DNA from: Kitasatospora sp. A2-31
GTDB lineage: Bacteria > Actinomycetota > Actinomycetes > Streptomycetales > Streptomycetaceae
Direction of reading: 5' to 3'
Length of the DNA stretch: 64,000 nucleotides
Assembly (NCBI RefSeq): GCF_022288725.1
Contig: NZ_JAKNTA010000002.1
Location: 177,968-241,967, forward strand
Part shown: in pieces, positions 29,354 to 38,226 of the stretch
Layout: each line of letters begins with the position of its first letter
Numbering within the stretch: position 1 is the stretch's first letter
Made by a program: the position numbers and the translations under genes
Notes under the pieces: generated by a model
The model's input: the letters and a program-made list of their open reading frames with translations, nothing else
What the model was told of the DNA's origin: nothing
Databases searched by the model: none

Positions 29354-30700
29354 TCAGAGGTTGGTGTCGGGGATCCAGGAGCCGTGGATGCCGGCGGTGA
29401 CGCGGCGCGGGAGATGGACGGTGGCGATCGTGCCGAGGCCGGCAGCGTCCAGGACGAGCAGCTGGGAGGCGTCCTGCTTGAGGTCGGAGACGACGGTGAG
29501 GAGGTAGCCGTCGTCCTCGCGGGTGGCGCCGGCGGCGGGGACGAACACCGCCTCGCTGGGCAGTCGGGCGTCTCCGGCCTGGTGGATGCGGCGCTCGCCG
29601 GTGGCGCGGTCGTACTTGACGACACCGTGGCCGCCGAAGCCGTGCTGGTCGGGGAAGGAGACGGCGTACTGGTAGCGGTTCTCGACGCCGAGGAAGTCCT
29701 CGTTGAGGGTGGGGAACTCGATGGCGAGGTCGTCGATGACCCGCTCGTCGACCCGTCCCGTGGTCAGGTCGACGGTCCAGCGGCGGTTGTAGGAGCGGGT
29801 GTTGGGTTCGCTGCCGCGGCCGGGGGCGCCGACCCACCAGTTCCAGGAGAGCTGGAAGCCCTCGCGGTCGACGGCGGGGCCCTCCAGCACGATGCGGCCG
29901 TGGGTGTCCTCGTAGGCGTTGGCGACGTGCAGCATGTTGCCGGGCTCGATCGGGAACCAGCGGATCGCGGCGGTGCCCTGCGCCCCGCGCGGCATGACGC
30001 CGATCCGGGCGGGCTGCTCGTCCTGCCAGGAGTAGGGGATGCCGGAGCGCTCGGTGGGGTCGAAGGTGACGGTGCCCTCCACGAAGACCACGTGGTTGCG
30101 GGTGAGGGCGAAGTCGTGCTTGAGCGCGGCGCCGGCGCCGGGGACCTCGGCGCTGTGGGTGATGTGCCCGTCCGCGTCTGCGACGTAGTACACCAGGTAC
30201 GGGGGGAAGGGCGAGGAGCCGAAGAAGTGCAGCTCACCGGTGACGGGGTCGCTCTTGGGGTGCGCGGTCATCGCGCTGCGCAGCTTGCCGTCGAAGTCGT
30301 AGGGGCCGACGGTGTCGAGGTCGGGGGTGAGTTCGAAGGGGAAGTTGGCCTCGCACAGGGCGAGCAGGCGGCCGGCGTGTTCGATGACGTGGGTGCCGGC
30401 GGTGGAGGCGGTCAGGTCCGGGCCGTGCTCGGTCAGGTAGGGGGCGCCGTCCAGCGCGGGGGTCCGTATCCAGCGGTTGCGGTACCACTCGGCGCGGCCC
30501 TCGCGCAGCCGGATGCCGTGCACCATGCCGCTGCCCTTGAACCAGTGGGTGGGGGTGACGCCGGGCTTGGGGTTGTGGCTGTTGCGGATCAGGCGCCCGG
30601 TCAGTTCAGGCGGGAGGGGGCCGTCGACGGTCAGGTCGGTGGCGGTCAGTTCGTCGGCGACGGGCTCGTAGTGGCCGGTCAGGTAGGGCTTGGCGGTCAT
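29354..30700 (-). CDS. Carotenoid cleavage oxygenase
   Basis: A 448-residue member of the carotenoid oxygenase (RPE65/CCD) family, a seven-bladed propeller with a non-haem iron held by four histidines. All four are visible: His147 (TAHPKSDP), His195 (LKHDFALT), His258 (MLHVANAYED) and His439 (GIHGSWIPD). Members split carotenoids or stilbenes oxidatively to aldehydes. No signal peptide. Start ATG 30700 follows GAGGACC; the longer upstream frame overlaps the preceding gene. It sits between two SRPBCC genes in a five-gene operon. No carotenoid biosynthesis genes (crtEIB) are in the window. Confidence 0.93.
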   Translation of the reverse strand: MTAKPYLTGHYEPVADELTATDLTVDGPLPPELTGRLIRNSHNPKPGVTPTHWFKGSGMVHGIRLREGRAEWYRNRWIRTPALDGAPYLTEHGPDLTASTAGTHVIEHAGRLLALCEANFPFELTPDLDTVGPYDFDGKLRSAMTAHPKSDPVTGELHFFGSSPFPPYLVYYVADADGHITHSAEVPGAGAALKHDFALTRNHVVFVEGTVTFDPTERSGIPYSWQDEQPARIGVMPRGAQGTAAIRWFPIEPGNMLHVANAYEDTHGRIVLEGPAVDREGFQLSWNWWVGAPGRGSEPNTRSYNRRWTVDLTTGRVDERVIDDLAIEFPTLNEDFLGVENRYQYAVSFPDQHGFGGHGVVKYDRATGERRIHQAGDARLPSEAVFVPAAGATREDDGYLLTVVSDLKQDASQLLVLDAAGLGTIATVHLPRRVTAGIHGSWIPDTNL

Positions 30701-30752
30701 GTTCGCGGTCCTCGGGTCTCTTCGGTTCGGTGAGGGGCGGAGGGAGGGGAGG

Positions 30753-31193
30753 TCAGGAGAGCTTCTCGGCGCGGTTCTTGAGGCAGGTGAGCCAGTCCTC
30801 CAGGGAGGTGCGCAGGGCGGCGGCGAGCTGGTCGGTGGCGGCGTCGACGGGCGCGCCGCTCCAGGACTCCTCGGTGCGGACGGTGACCCGGTCGCCGACC
30901 TGCTCGAAGGTCCACACGTGGACGCCGTCGATGCCGCTTGCGGGGCCGCCCCAGACGATCCGGGCGCCGGGCACCAGTTCGCGGACGGTGGAGGTGATCT
31001 CAAGTCCGTGGGTGCGCCAGGTGAACGAGGCACCCTCGGCGAGCGGGCCCTGCAGACGGGACTGGTCGATGTCGGGGTTCCAGACCGGCCAGTCGTCGAT
31101 GCCGGTGTGCAGGGCCCAGACGCGCTCCAGCGGGGCGTTGATCTCGGCGGACAGGCGGACGATGACGGGTGCGCTCTCGTCGACGGTGAGCAC
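30753..31193 (-). CDS. Cytosolic SRPBCC (START-like) protein
   Basis: A 146-residue SRPBCC domain with no signal peptide: LSAEINAPLERVWALHTGIDDWPVWNPDID, GASFTWRTHGLEITSTVRELVPG, IVWGGPASGIDGVHVWTFEQVGDRVTVRTEESWSGAPVD. It shares the operon signature with the proteins at 28710 and 32750. GTG 31193 follows AAAGGA. It lies directly upstream of the carotenoid oxygenase (52-base gap), suggesting that it delivers substrate to, or takes product from, that enzyme; this is inference. Confidence 0.87.
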   Translation of the reverse strand: MLTVDESAPVIVRLSAEINAPLERVWALHTGIDDWPVWNPDIDQSRLQGPLAEGASFTWRTHGLEITSTVRELVPGARIVWGGPASGIDGVHVWTFEQVGDRVTVRTEESWSGAPVDAATDQLAAALRTSLEDWLTCLKNRAEKLS

Positions 31194-31244
31194 GGCGGTT
31201 CCTTTCGAGCAGGGTGGGGAGGGAGGGGATGGGGCGTCGGGTGG

Positions 31245-32687
31245 TCAGGGTCGGCCCGGGAAGGCGCGCTCCGGGGCGGGCGCGTGGTGCGGCCGGTCGG
31301 CGGCAGGCGTGCGGCGCACCAGGACGACGGCGAGCAGCGCGGTGGCGGCCAGGACGGCGGCGCCCAGGGCGAAGGCGGTGCGGTAGCCGGCGGTCAGTGC
31401 CTCCAGGGGCGGTTGGTGGCGGGCTGCGCTGCTGGTGACGGATCCGGCGACGGTTGCCAGGAGGGCGAGTCCGACGGCGCCGCCGACCTGTCGGGAGGTG
31501 TTGGCCAGGCCGCCCGCCAGGCCGGTGTCCGGTCCGGCGACGCCGGCCACGGACAGACCGGTGAGTTGGACGAAGGCGACGCTCAGGCCGAGTCCGACCA
31601 GGACGCTCGGACCGAGCACGTCGGTGGGGAAGGTGCCGTCCGCGCCGATGCGGGACAGCCACAGCATCCCGGCCGCCTCGGTCAGCAGTGCTGCGACCAG
31701 TGCGGTGCTGCCGCCGACCCGGCGGACCAGGGCGGGGGCGAGGGCCGCGCCGATCATGTTCGCGACGGCGAGGGGGAGTTGGCCCAGGCCGGTGGTCAGC
31801 GGGCCCTCGCCGAGGACCTGCTGCTGGTAGAGCGGCAGGAAGAAGAACAGGGCGATCCACACGGAGCCGAACAGTCCGGTCAGCAGGTTGCCGACCGTCA
31901 CGTCGCGGGCGGCGAACAGCCGCGGCGGCACCAGTGGGGCGGCGCTGGTGCGCTCGATCCGCCAGAACGCCACGGCGAGCACGGCGGCGGCGCCGAACGC
32001 GGCCAGCACCCAGGGGTCCGTCCAGCCCGAGCGGCGGGCCGTGGTCAGACCCCACACCAGGGCGGTCAGGGCGAGGGCGCTGGTGGCTGTCCCGGCCCAG
32101 CCGAACCCGACGCGTTCCGCCGGGCCCGCCGCGGGGACGTACGCGGCCGTCGCCGCGAGCACCGCGAAGCTGCCGATCGCCACCGTGTGGAAGATCCACG
32201 GCCAGCCCCATGCCTGGGTCAACAGCCCGCCGAGCAGCACTCCCGCCGCCCCGCCCGCACCGGAGACCGCGCCCCAGACCGCCAGCGCCCGGCCGCGGGC
32301 CTGACCCGGGGGGTACAGGCCCACCGCGAGGGCGAGGGCGGCCGGTGCGACGGCCGCCGCCCCGGCTCCCTGGACGGCCCGCGCGGCGATCAGGACGCCG
32401 GGCGAGTTTGCCAGCGCGGCGATGGCGGAGGCAGCCGCGAAGGCGCCGAGACCGGTGAGCAGGACGCGGCGCCGTCCCAGCAGGTCGGCGGCCCGCCCGC
32501 CGGCCAGCAGCAGCGCCCCGAACGCCAGGCCGTAGGCGTTGACGACCCAGGTGGTGGCGGAGTCGGAGAGACCGACGCCGTCACGGATCTGCGGCAGGGC
32601 GACGTTCACGATCGAGGTGGCGAGCATGACGGTGAACTGGGCGGCGGCCAGCACCGCAAGGACGGTGCCACGGCGCGGACTGGGCAT
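31245..32687 (-). CDS. MFS drug-efflux-type transporter (DHA2, 14-helix)
   Basis: A 480-residue major facilitator with about 14 hydrophobic segments. The DHA2 signatures are present: TSIVNVALPQI in helix 1, the loop 2-3 motif GGRAADLLGRRRVL, and motif C-like GAVSGAGGAAGVLLGGLL. Family members export drugs or hydrophobic metabolites with protons. Start ATG 32687 follows CTGGAG. Its place inside the SRPBCC/carotenoid oxygenase operon suggests it exports the pathway product or confers resistance to it. Confidence 0.9.
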   Translation of the reverse strand: MPSPRRGTVLAVLAAAQFTVMLATSIVNVALPQIRDGVGLSDSATTWVVNAYGLAFGALLLAGGRAADLLGRRRVLLTGLGAFAAASAIAALANSPGVLIAARAVQGAGAAAVAPAALALAVGLYPPGQARGRALAVWGAVSGAGGAAGVLLGGLLTQAWGWPWIFHTVAIGSFAVLAATAAYVPAAGPAERVGFGWAGTATSALALTALVWGLTTARRSGWTDPWVLAAFGAAAVLAVAFWRIERTSAAPLVPPRLFAARDVTVGNLLTGLFGSVWIALFFFLPLYQQQVLGEGPLTTGLGQLPLAVANMIGAALAPALVRRVGGSTALVAALLTEAAGMLWLSRIGADGTFPTDVLGPSVLVGLGLSVAFVQLTGLSVAGVAGPDTGLAGGLANTSRQVGGAVGLALLATVAGSVTSSAARHQPPLEALTAGYRTAFALGAAVLAATALLAVVLVRRTPAADRPHHAPAPERAFPGRP

Positions 32688-32749
32688 GGGAACTCCAGGA
32701 ACAGGGCGGTGGGAAGCGGGCCGGTGGGAGGGGAACGGCGCGGTGGGCG

Positions 32750-33205
32750 TCAGCGCGCGGCGCGCTCGGAGGCGGATTTCAGGTGCAGCAGCCACTGTGC
32801 GAGGGAGCGGTCCAGTGCCTGGGTGACGGCGGCGGCATCGGTCCGTACGGGCTCACCGTCCCAGGACTCCTCGGTGACGACGAGGGTGGCCCCGGACGAC
32901 GGCGTGAACGTCCATTGGTGGACGGCGGTGATGTCCTGAGAGCGGCTGCCCCAGAGAACGAGCCGGGGCGCGTCCACCGCGTACACGCTGGAGGTGATGT
33001 CCACGCCGCCGGTGCGCCAGTGGAACACCGCGCCCGGCGTCAGCGGGGTCAGGGCGCGGGCCTCGGCGATGTCCGGTTGCCAGGTCGGCCAGCCGGGCAC
33101 GTACGTCAGCAGTGCCCAGACGGCGGGGGCGGGGGCCCGGATCGGTAGCTCACGGCGGGCGACGACCGGGGCGGCCCGGTCGATGCCCGAGGGCGTGTTC
33201 TTCAT
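32750..33205 (-). CDS. Cytosolic SRPBCC (START-like) protein, first gene of the operon
   Basis: A 151-residue SRPBCC domain: LPIRAPAPAVWALLTYVPGWPTWQPDIAEA, GAVFHWRTGGVDITSSVYAVDAPRLVLWGSRSQDITAVHQWTF, LVVTEESWDGEPVRTDA. Third paralogue in the operon. The ATG is at 33205; the 82-base gap to the regulator contains CCTA(A/G)G-type palindromes. It is followed after 62 bases by the MFS gene. Confidence 0.87.
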   Translation of the reverse strand: MKNTPSGIDRAAPVVARRELPIRAPAPAVWALLTYVPGWPTWQPDIAEARALTPLTPGAVFHWRTGGVDITSSVYAVDAPRLVLWGSRSQDITAVHQWTFTPSSGATLVVTEESWDGEPVRTDAAAVTQALDRSLAQWLLHLKSASERAAR

Positions 33206-33252
33206 GCCCCCGAGTCTGGTCCGACCACCCCGGTGCCCTCGTCGGCGAAAGT

Positions 33253-33293
33253 CGCCTAGGCGGCTGCCTAAGTGAGCCGACCGGCGCTTAGGC
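33253..33293. promoter_or_regulatory. CCTA(A/G)G palindromes upstream of the SRPBCC operon
   Basis: CGCCTAGGCG (33253-33262) is a perfect 10-bp palindrome; GCCTAAG (33266-33272) and CTTAGGC (33287-33293) form a second inverted pair that overlaps the stop codon of the LAL regulator. They lie 48-88 bases upstream of the operon start, a plausible activator-binding region, or partly the end of the regulator transcript. Confidence 0.5.
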
Positions 33294-35993
33294 GTTCCGG
33301 CCGAGCGCGTCGGCGAGCTGGCGGCGCGAGGTGACGTCGAGCTTGCGGAACACGCTGCGCAGGTGGGCGTCGATGGTGCGCGGGCTCAGGAACAGCCGGT
33401 CGGCGACCTCCCGCGAGGTCGCGCCGGTCGCCACCAGGCGGGCGATGTTCAGCTCCTGACCGGTCAGCAGGTCCACCGCGCCGAGCTCGGCGGGCCGAGC
33501 CTGTTCACCGGCGGCTGCCAGCTCCAGCCGGGCCCGTTCGGCGAAGCCCTCCGCGCCCATCGCGGTGAACAGCCCGTGAGCGGTGCGCAGCGCCTCGCGG
33601 GCCTGCCCGCGGCGGCCGTCGCGGCGCAGCCACGCGCCCTGGTGCAGCAGGGCGCGGCCGTGCCACACCCGCAGGCCGGTGGCGTCCAACCGGGCCACCG
33701 CCTCGACGTGGAGGTCCTCCGGGTCGTCCGACAGCAGGGCGGCGAGGGCGGCGCGCACGCCCAGCGCCCAGTCGGTGCCCGCCGCCGACGCGTGCCGTGA
33801 CAGCCGTGCGAACGCCTCCTGGGCGGTGTCCCGCTCGCCGCACCGGACGGCCGCCTCGATGAGTTCGGGCAGGGCGAGGCTGGACATCCCCAGCTCGCCG
33901 TCGGCGACGGCCAGCCGGGCCGAGGCCAGGGCCGCCCGGTGGTCGGCGGTGCCGTTGGCGTGCAGGGCCGCCGCCGCGTGGGCGGTCGCCGTCAGCATGC
34001 CTTTGCGCCGGGCGTGCGACTCGGCCAGCACCCGGTCGAACAGGGGCCGCGCCTCCGCGTCCACCCCGCGCACCGCGGCGGCGAACAGCCGGCCGTACCA
34101 GTGCGGCGGGACGCCGGTCGCTTCGGCTATGCCGTCGGCCTCGCTGTTCAGCGCCGCCGCCCCGAGCAGGTCGCCGCGCTGGGTGGCGGCCATCGCCTGC
34201 ATCCACAGGCCCACCGGCAGGACCATCAGTGTCCCGCCGGTGCGCGCGGCGTCCACGGCCAGGCCGGCGAGCCGGTCCTCCAGGGCGACGTCCCACAGCT
34301 CGACGGCGAGCAGGGCGGCCAGCGACAGTCGACCCTCCCACAGCGGGTCGGTCACCTCGGACAGCAGTCCGTGCAGCACCGGCGCCGTCGCGAGGTCGCC
34401 GTCGAGGTAGCCGACGAGCGCGTCCAGCAGCCCGTCCGCACTCGAGCGTTCACCGGCCGGGGCGGGCGCCCGCCGGGCCGCCGCCAGGGCGTCCCGCGCC
34501 GCGGGTGAGGAACGGCCGACCACCAGGCCCGCCTGCAGGGCGTCCAGCAGGTGGACGCGGGCCCGGTCGGGGTCGAGGGCGGCCGCCGCCACCAGGTGGC
34601 CGACCGCGTCCGCCGCGCCGTCGCCGAAGAACGCCGCGCGCCCGCGCAGGAGTCGGGCCTGCACCCGCCCGGCGGTGTCGATCGGGCCGCCCTCGGCGGC
34701 CTCGACCAGCGTCACCGCCTTTTCGAACGCTCCGGCCGCGAGTGCGGCCCGGGCCGCGGCGAGACTGCGTTCGGCCCGCAGCCGCGGATCGGCCGTCAGG
34801 CCCGCGGCCTGCTCCAGGAACGCCGCCTCGGCAGCGGCCCCGCCCCGGCGTCGGGCCCGCTCGGCGCAGTGCAGCAGGTCGGTCGACGCCTCCTCGTCCG
34901 GCCGGGACAGGGACTGCGCGCGGTGCCACGCACGACGGTCGGGCGCCGTCAGCGGGTCGGTGGCCGCCGCGAGCGCCCCGTGGACGCGGCGGCGCTCCGC
35001 GGGGGAGGCCGCGGTGTACACCGCCGAGCGCACCAGCGGATGCCGGAAGCGCGACTGCCCGCCCAGCTCGATCAGTTCGCTCGCCTCGGCCTCCGGCCCG
35101 GCCTGCGGCCCCACGCCCAGCAGGTCCGCCGCCCGCCACAGCAGCCCCGGATCCCCCAGCGGTTCGGCGGCCGCCACCAGCAGCAGGGTCCGGGCGTCCG
35201 GGGAGAGCAGGGAGACCTGCTGCTGGTAGCTCTGCTCGATCCGGTTGGCCGGGGAGACCGGCGTCGGTAGCCCGAAGCCGCCCGCCAACGCGGCGGGCCC
35301 GAGCCGACGCGGCAGCTCCAGCAGCGCCAGCGGATTGCCCCGCGCCTCGGCCAGAATCCGCTCCCGCACCTGGTCGTCCAAGGTGCCGAGCAGGCTGGAC
35401 GCCAGCAGCCGGCGCGCCACCTGGTCGGACAGCCGAGACAGCGTCAGCACCGGCAGGCCTTCGAACTCCGCGACGAGGTGCGGGTCGCGCACCCCGAACA
35501 CGAACGCCACCGACTCCTCCGCCACCCGCCGGGCCACGAACGCCAACACCTGCGCCGACGCCCGATCCAGCCACTGCGCGTCGTCCACCACGCACACCAC
35601 GGGCTGCTCGCCCGCAGCATCCGACAGCAGCCCCAACAGGGCCAGGCCGACGGCGAAACGGCTCGGCGCACCCCCCTTGCCCAGCCCCAGCGCAACGGCC
35701 AGATCGTCCCGCTGCGCAGCGGGCAACTGTCCGATCCGCTCGTGCAGAGGCCAGGTCAACTGGTGCACGGCGGCGTACGCGAAGTCAGCCTCGAACTCCG
35801 CCCCGTTCACCCACAGCAGTCGCACACCCGACAGGCCGTCGGTGACGTCGCGCAGCAACGTCGTCTTGCCGATGCCCGCCTCACCGCGCACGACCGCCGC
35901 CCCGCCCCGGCCCGCCCGTGCACCGGCCAACAGGTCGACGAGAGCGGTGCGTTCAGCGGGCGGTACGTACTCGGAGCCGGTCACAGGAGCCAC
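33288..35993 (-). CDS. Large ATP-binding LuxR-family (LAL) transcriptional regulator
   Basis: A 901-residue regulator. The N-terminal AAA/STAND module has Walker A VRGEAGIGKTTLL and Walker B CVVDDAQWLDRAS, followed by a long helical/TPR-like middle region and a C-terminal LuxR helix-turn-helix (LTGQELNIARLVATGATSREVADRLFLSPRTIDAHLRSVFRKL). LALs usually activate secondary-metabolite or catabolic operons on sensing a ligand through the ATPase/TPR part. It lies 82 bases upstream of, and on the same strand as, the SRPBCC/CCD operon. Start: GTG 35993 is preferred, GTG 35984 possible; the frame continues further upstream with poor composition. Confidence 0.9.
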   Translation of the reverse strand: MAPVTGSEYVPPAERTALVDLLAGARAGRGGAAVVRGEAGIGKTTLLRDVTDGLSGVRLLWVNGAEFEADFAYAAVHQLTWPLHERIGQLPAAQRDDLAVALGLGKGGAPSRFAVGLALLGLLSDAAGEQPVVCVVDDAQWLDRASAQVLAFVARRVAEESVAFVFGVRDPHLVAEFEGLPVLTLSRLSDQVARRLLASSLLGTLDDQVRERILAEARGNPLALLELPRRLGPAALAGGFGLPTPVSPANRIEQSYQQQVSLLSPDARTLLLVAAAEPLGDPGLLWRAADLLGVGPQAGPEAEASELIELGGQSRFRHPLVRSAVYTAASPAERRRVHGALAAATDPLTAPDRRAWHRAQSLSRPDEEASTDLLHCAERARRRGGAAAEAAFLEQAAGLTADPRLRAERSLAAARAALAAGAFEKAVTLVEAAEGGPIDTAGRVQARLLRGRAAFFGDGAADAVGHLVAAAALDPDRARVHLLDALQAGLVVGRSSPAARDALAAARRAPAPAGERSSADGLLDALVGYLDGDLATAPVLHGLLSEVTDPLWEGRLSLAALLAVELWDVALEDRLAGLAVDAARTGGTLMVLPVGLWMQAMAATQRGDLLGAAALNSEADGIAEATGVPPHWYGRLFAAAVRGVDAEARPLFDRVLAESHARRKGMLTATAHAAAALHANGTADHRAALASARLAVADGELGMSSLALPELIEAAVRCGERDTAQEAFARLSRHASAAGTDWALGVRAALAALLSDDPEDLHVEAVARLDATGLRVWHGRALLHQGAWLRRDGRRGQAREALRTAHGLFTAMGAEGFAERARLELAAAGEQARPAELGAVDLLTGQELNIARLVATGATSREVADRLFLSPRTIDAHLRSVFRKLDVTSRRQLADALGRNA

Positions 35994-36319
35994 TCGGGAA
36001 TCATGCCATGCCTTCTGACCTCGGGAGTTACCCCCTCTTGTCCGACGGCGTGGGTGCCGGCACCGAGGCGCGCCGGCCCGTTCGCCGCGTCGGTAGGGCG
36101 TGCGGGGCAGGGCGCGGAGCACGCCGTGGCCGGGCGACGACACGTGCCTGCAGCGTGGCGCGTCGGACCGGCGGGAGGTACGGGACGGTCAGACGGGCTG
36201 CCGCAGCCCGTCATGGCGGGTGGCGCCATGGCAGGGCGACCACCCGCCGCCGCGCGGTTCCGTCGGCCCTGCCGTCGCCGCGGCCGGGGCGCGGCGGCCC
36301 GAGGGGGAGGGGCGGTGGG
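35994..36319. other. Intergenic region, no gene
   Basis: Upstream of the LAL gene and downstream of the YdcF gene. The stretch 36000-36050 is less GC-rich and probably holds the LAL promoter. Nothing else was recognised. Confidence 0.5.
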
Positions 36320-37318
36320 TCAGAGTGCGGCGAGCAGCCCGCAGAGCGCGAGGACGCCGCAGATCCCGAAGTTGATCAGCTTGTGGGAGAGGAAGACCGC
36401 CGCGAACTCGCGGATCGTCGCACTCGGCCAGTAGTACGCGGCGGTCGGCGAGCCGAACACCTGCCCGTTGACGCCGGTCGTCCGGGCCGTCAGCGCGGCC
36501 CGGAAGGCGTGGAAGTTGTTGGTGACGATGACGCAGCGGTAGCCGGGCTTGGCCTGCTCCATGATCACCTTGCTGAACTGCAGGTTCTCCTCGGTGGTGC
36601 GGGAGCGGTCCTCACGGGTGATCCGCTCCTCCGGGAACCCCTGCGCGACCAGGTAGTCGGCCATCGCGTGCGACTCCGGCAGCTTCTCGTCCGGCCCCTG
36701 GCCGCCCGAGGTGATCAGCACCGGCGGATTGCCGCGCGCAGCCTGCCTCTCGTAGACCTCGCGGCCGCGGTTCAGCCGGCTGGCCAGCAGCGGCGGCACC
36801 CGCTCGCCGCCGATCAGGCCGGAGCCGAGCACCACGACGAAGTCCACGTCCCCCCGCGGCCGGTGGCGGCCGTACAGGAAGGCGTAGCCGACGAAGCAGA
36901 CGAACAGGAAGGCGATGTACCCGACCACCAGGGTGGCGGTGCCCGCGACGATGCCCAGCCGCACCGAGCCGGTCACCGCGGCGGCGACGAGCAGGGCGAT
37001 CACCCCGAGGATGCCGAGGCCGGCGAGCAGCGAGAGCAGGTTGGCCGGCCGCAGCCCCTCCTTCCGGATCATGGTCAGGCCGTTGGAGACGAGGAAGCCG
37101 ATCAGGGCCAGCGTGCCGACCGCGGGCAGCAGGATGATCGCGGCGGCCGCCAGCTCCACCACCAGCGTCGGCGCCTTGCGCAGCTCGGCGAGCAGGGCCA
37201 CGGCGAGCAGGGAGACGGCGATGCCGAGCAGCACGGCATTGCTGAACCGGCGGCGGTCGCGCAGGACGCCGATCCCGCACAGGACGAAGAACAGGGCCGC
37301 TGGGGCGTAGGCGATCAT
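36320..37318 (-). CDS. YdcF/SanA-family membrane protein (DUF218)
   Basis: A 332-residue protein. The first 150 residues contain five or six hydrophobic segments. Residues about 158-310 form the DUF218 domain: VDFVVVLGSGLIGGERVPPLLASRLNRG, VLITSGGQGPDEKLPESHAMADYLVAQGFPEERITREDRSRTTEENLQFS, VIVTNNFHAFRAALTARTTG. DUF218 proteins are linked to envelope barrier function and to S-adenosylmethionine binding in E. coli YdcF. TACGAT 6 bases before the ATG suggests a leaderless transcript. Stands alone. Confidence 0.85.
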   Translation of the reverse strand: MIAYAPAALFFVLCGIGVLRDRRRFSNAVLLGIAVSLLAVALLAELRKAPTLVVELAAAAIILLPAVGTLALIGFLVSNGLTMIRKEGLRPANLLSLLAGLGILGVIALLVAAAVTGSVRLGIVAGTATLVVGYIAFLFVCFVGYAFLYGRHRPRGDVDFVVVLGSGLIGGERVPPLLASRLNRGREVYERQAARGNPPVLITSGGQGPDEKLPESHAMADYLVAQGFPEERITREDRSRTTEENLQFSKVIMEQAKPGYRCVIVTNNFHAFRAALTARTTGVNGQVFGSPTAAYYWPSATIREFAAVFLSHKLINFGICGVLALCGLLAAL

Positions 37319-37501
37319 GCCCGTATCGTAGGTTGTTCAGATGTACGGTCTGCCGCGGTCCCGCAGTTCCCCCGGCCGCGGTGGCCCGGCGTCACGGCGG
37401 ATGCGGGGACCGGCACTTCGGCGGGCAGACCGGCTCCGCGTCCACCCGCTGCTCCGGTCCCGCACGGGGCTCCCGCGCCGCTTCGCCGGTCCAGCGGTCG
37501 G

Positions 37502-37984
37502 TCACTCGTCCACGCCACCTCCGTGCCCTGTCAGCAGCTCCGCGACCCGCCGCCCCATCCGCTGCCCGGCCCGTTGCCGGATGAGCCCTTCCTTCGCCGC
37601 CGCGCGCAGGTGGACGAGCGTGCTGCCGGGCTCCGACTCGGGCCCGGCCTCGGACCCGCCCGGGGCGGTGAGACGGATCGTCACCAGGACCGGGTTCAGC
37701 CCCCACGCCCCTCCGCCGGCCATCACCCGGAACGTCCGCGTGCCCCGTGTCCGCATGCCCCGTGTCCGCATGCCCCGCGACACCGGAGGGACCTTCCGGC
37801 CGAGGCCCCGCAGCACCGCTCTCACCCGGGCCACGGCCTCGGCGTAGGGCAGCGGCAGCTCCAACTCCTCCTCGTGGACGTCCTTCGGCAGCCGGCGCGC
37901 CACCCACTCCACACCGCGCCGTCCGCTCACGGCCCAAGCGCCGACCGCGCGGGCGAGCAACGCGTCCTCGTCGTCCCCGTCCAT
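37502..37984 (-). CDS. Hypothetical protein with short internal repeat
   Basis: A 160-residue basic protein (LLARAVGAWAVSGRRGVEWVARRLPKDVHEEELELPLPYAEAVARVRAVL) with no signal peptide. A 15-base repeat near 37738-37770 encodes RGMRTRGMRTRGTRT, probably a slippage expansion. The middle segment FRVMAGGGAWGLNPVLVTIRL looks like a beta-sheet region. No family recognised. Confidence 0.55.
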   Translation of the reverse strand: MDGDDEDALLARAVGAWAVSGRRGVEWVARRLPKDVHEEELELPLPYAEAVARVRAVLRGLGRKVPPVSRGMRTRGMRTRGTRTFRVMAGGGAWGLNPVLVTIRLTAPGGSEAGPESEPGSTLVHLRAAAKEGLIRQRAGQRMGRRVAELLTGHGGGVDE

Positions 37985-38182
37985 GCACCGCGCCTCCCTT
38001 CCGGCGCCGAGCATGCCACCCGCCTACGACAACGCGCCCTGCCGGAGGGGACACCCGCTCAGTCCCGGGGCGGGCGCTGGGCGGTTCGGAGCTTCTGCGC
38101 GACCGCGGCCGGCAGGCGGTCTGCGGACGGTGGTGGGTGGTGGGCGCTGGGCGGATTCGGAGTCGGAGCCGGGCTCCGATCC

Positions 38183-38223
38183 GGTCGTCGACCCGCGCGG
38201 CACGGGCGCGCGGGTCGACGACC
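38183..38223 (-). terminator. Strong terminator of the MFS gene
   Basis: Perfect 15-bp arms GGTCGTCGACCCGCG (38183-38197) and CGCGGGTCGACGACC (38209-38223) with an 11-base loop, only three bases past the stop codon. Confidence 0.85.
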
Positions 38224-38226
38224 GAG

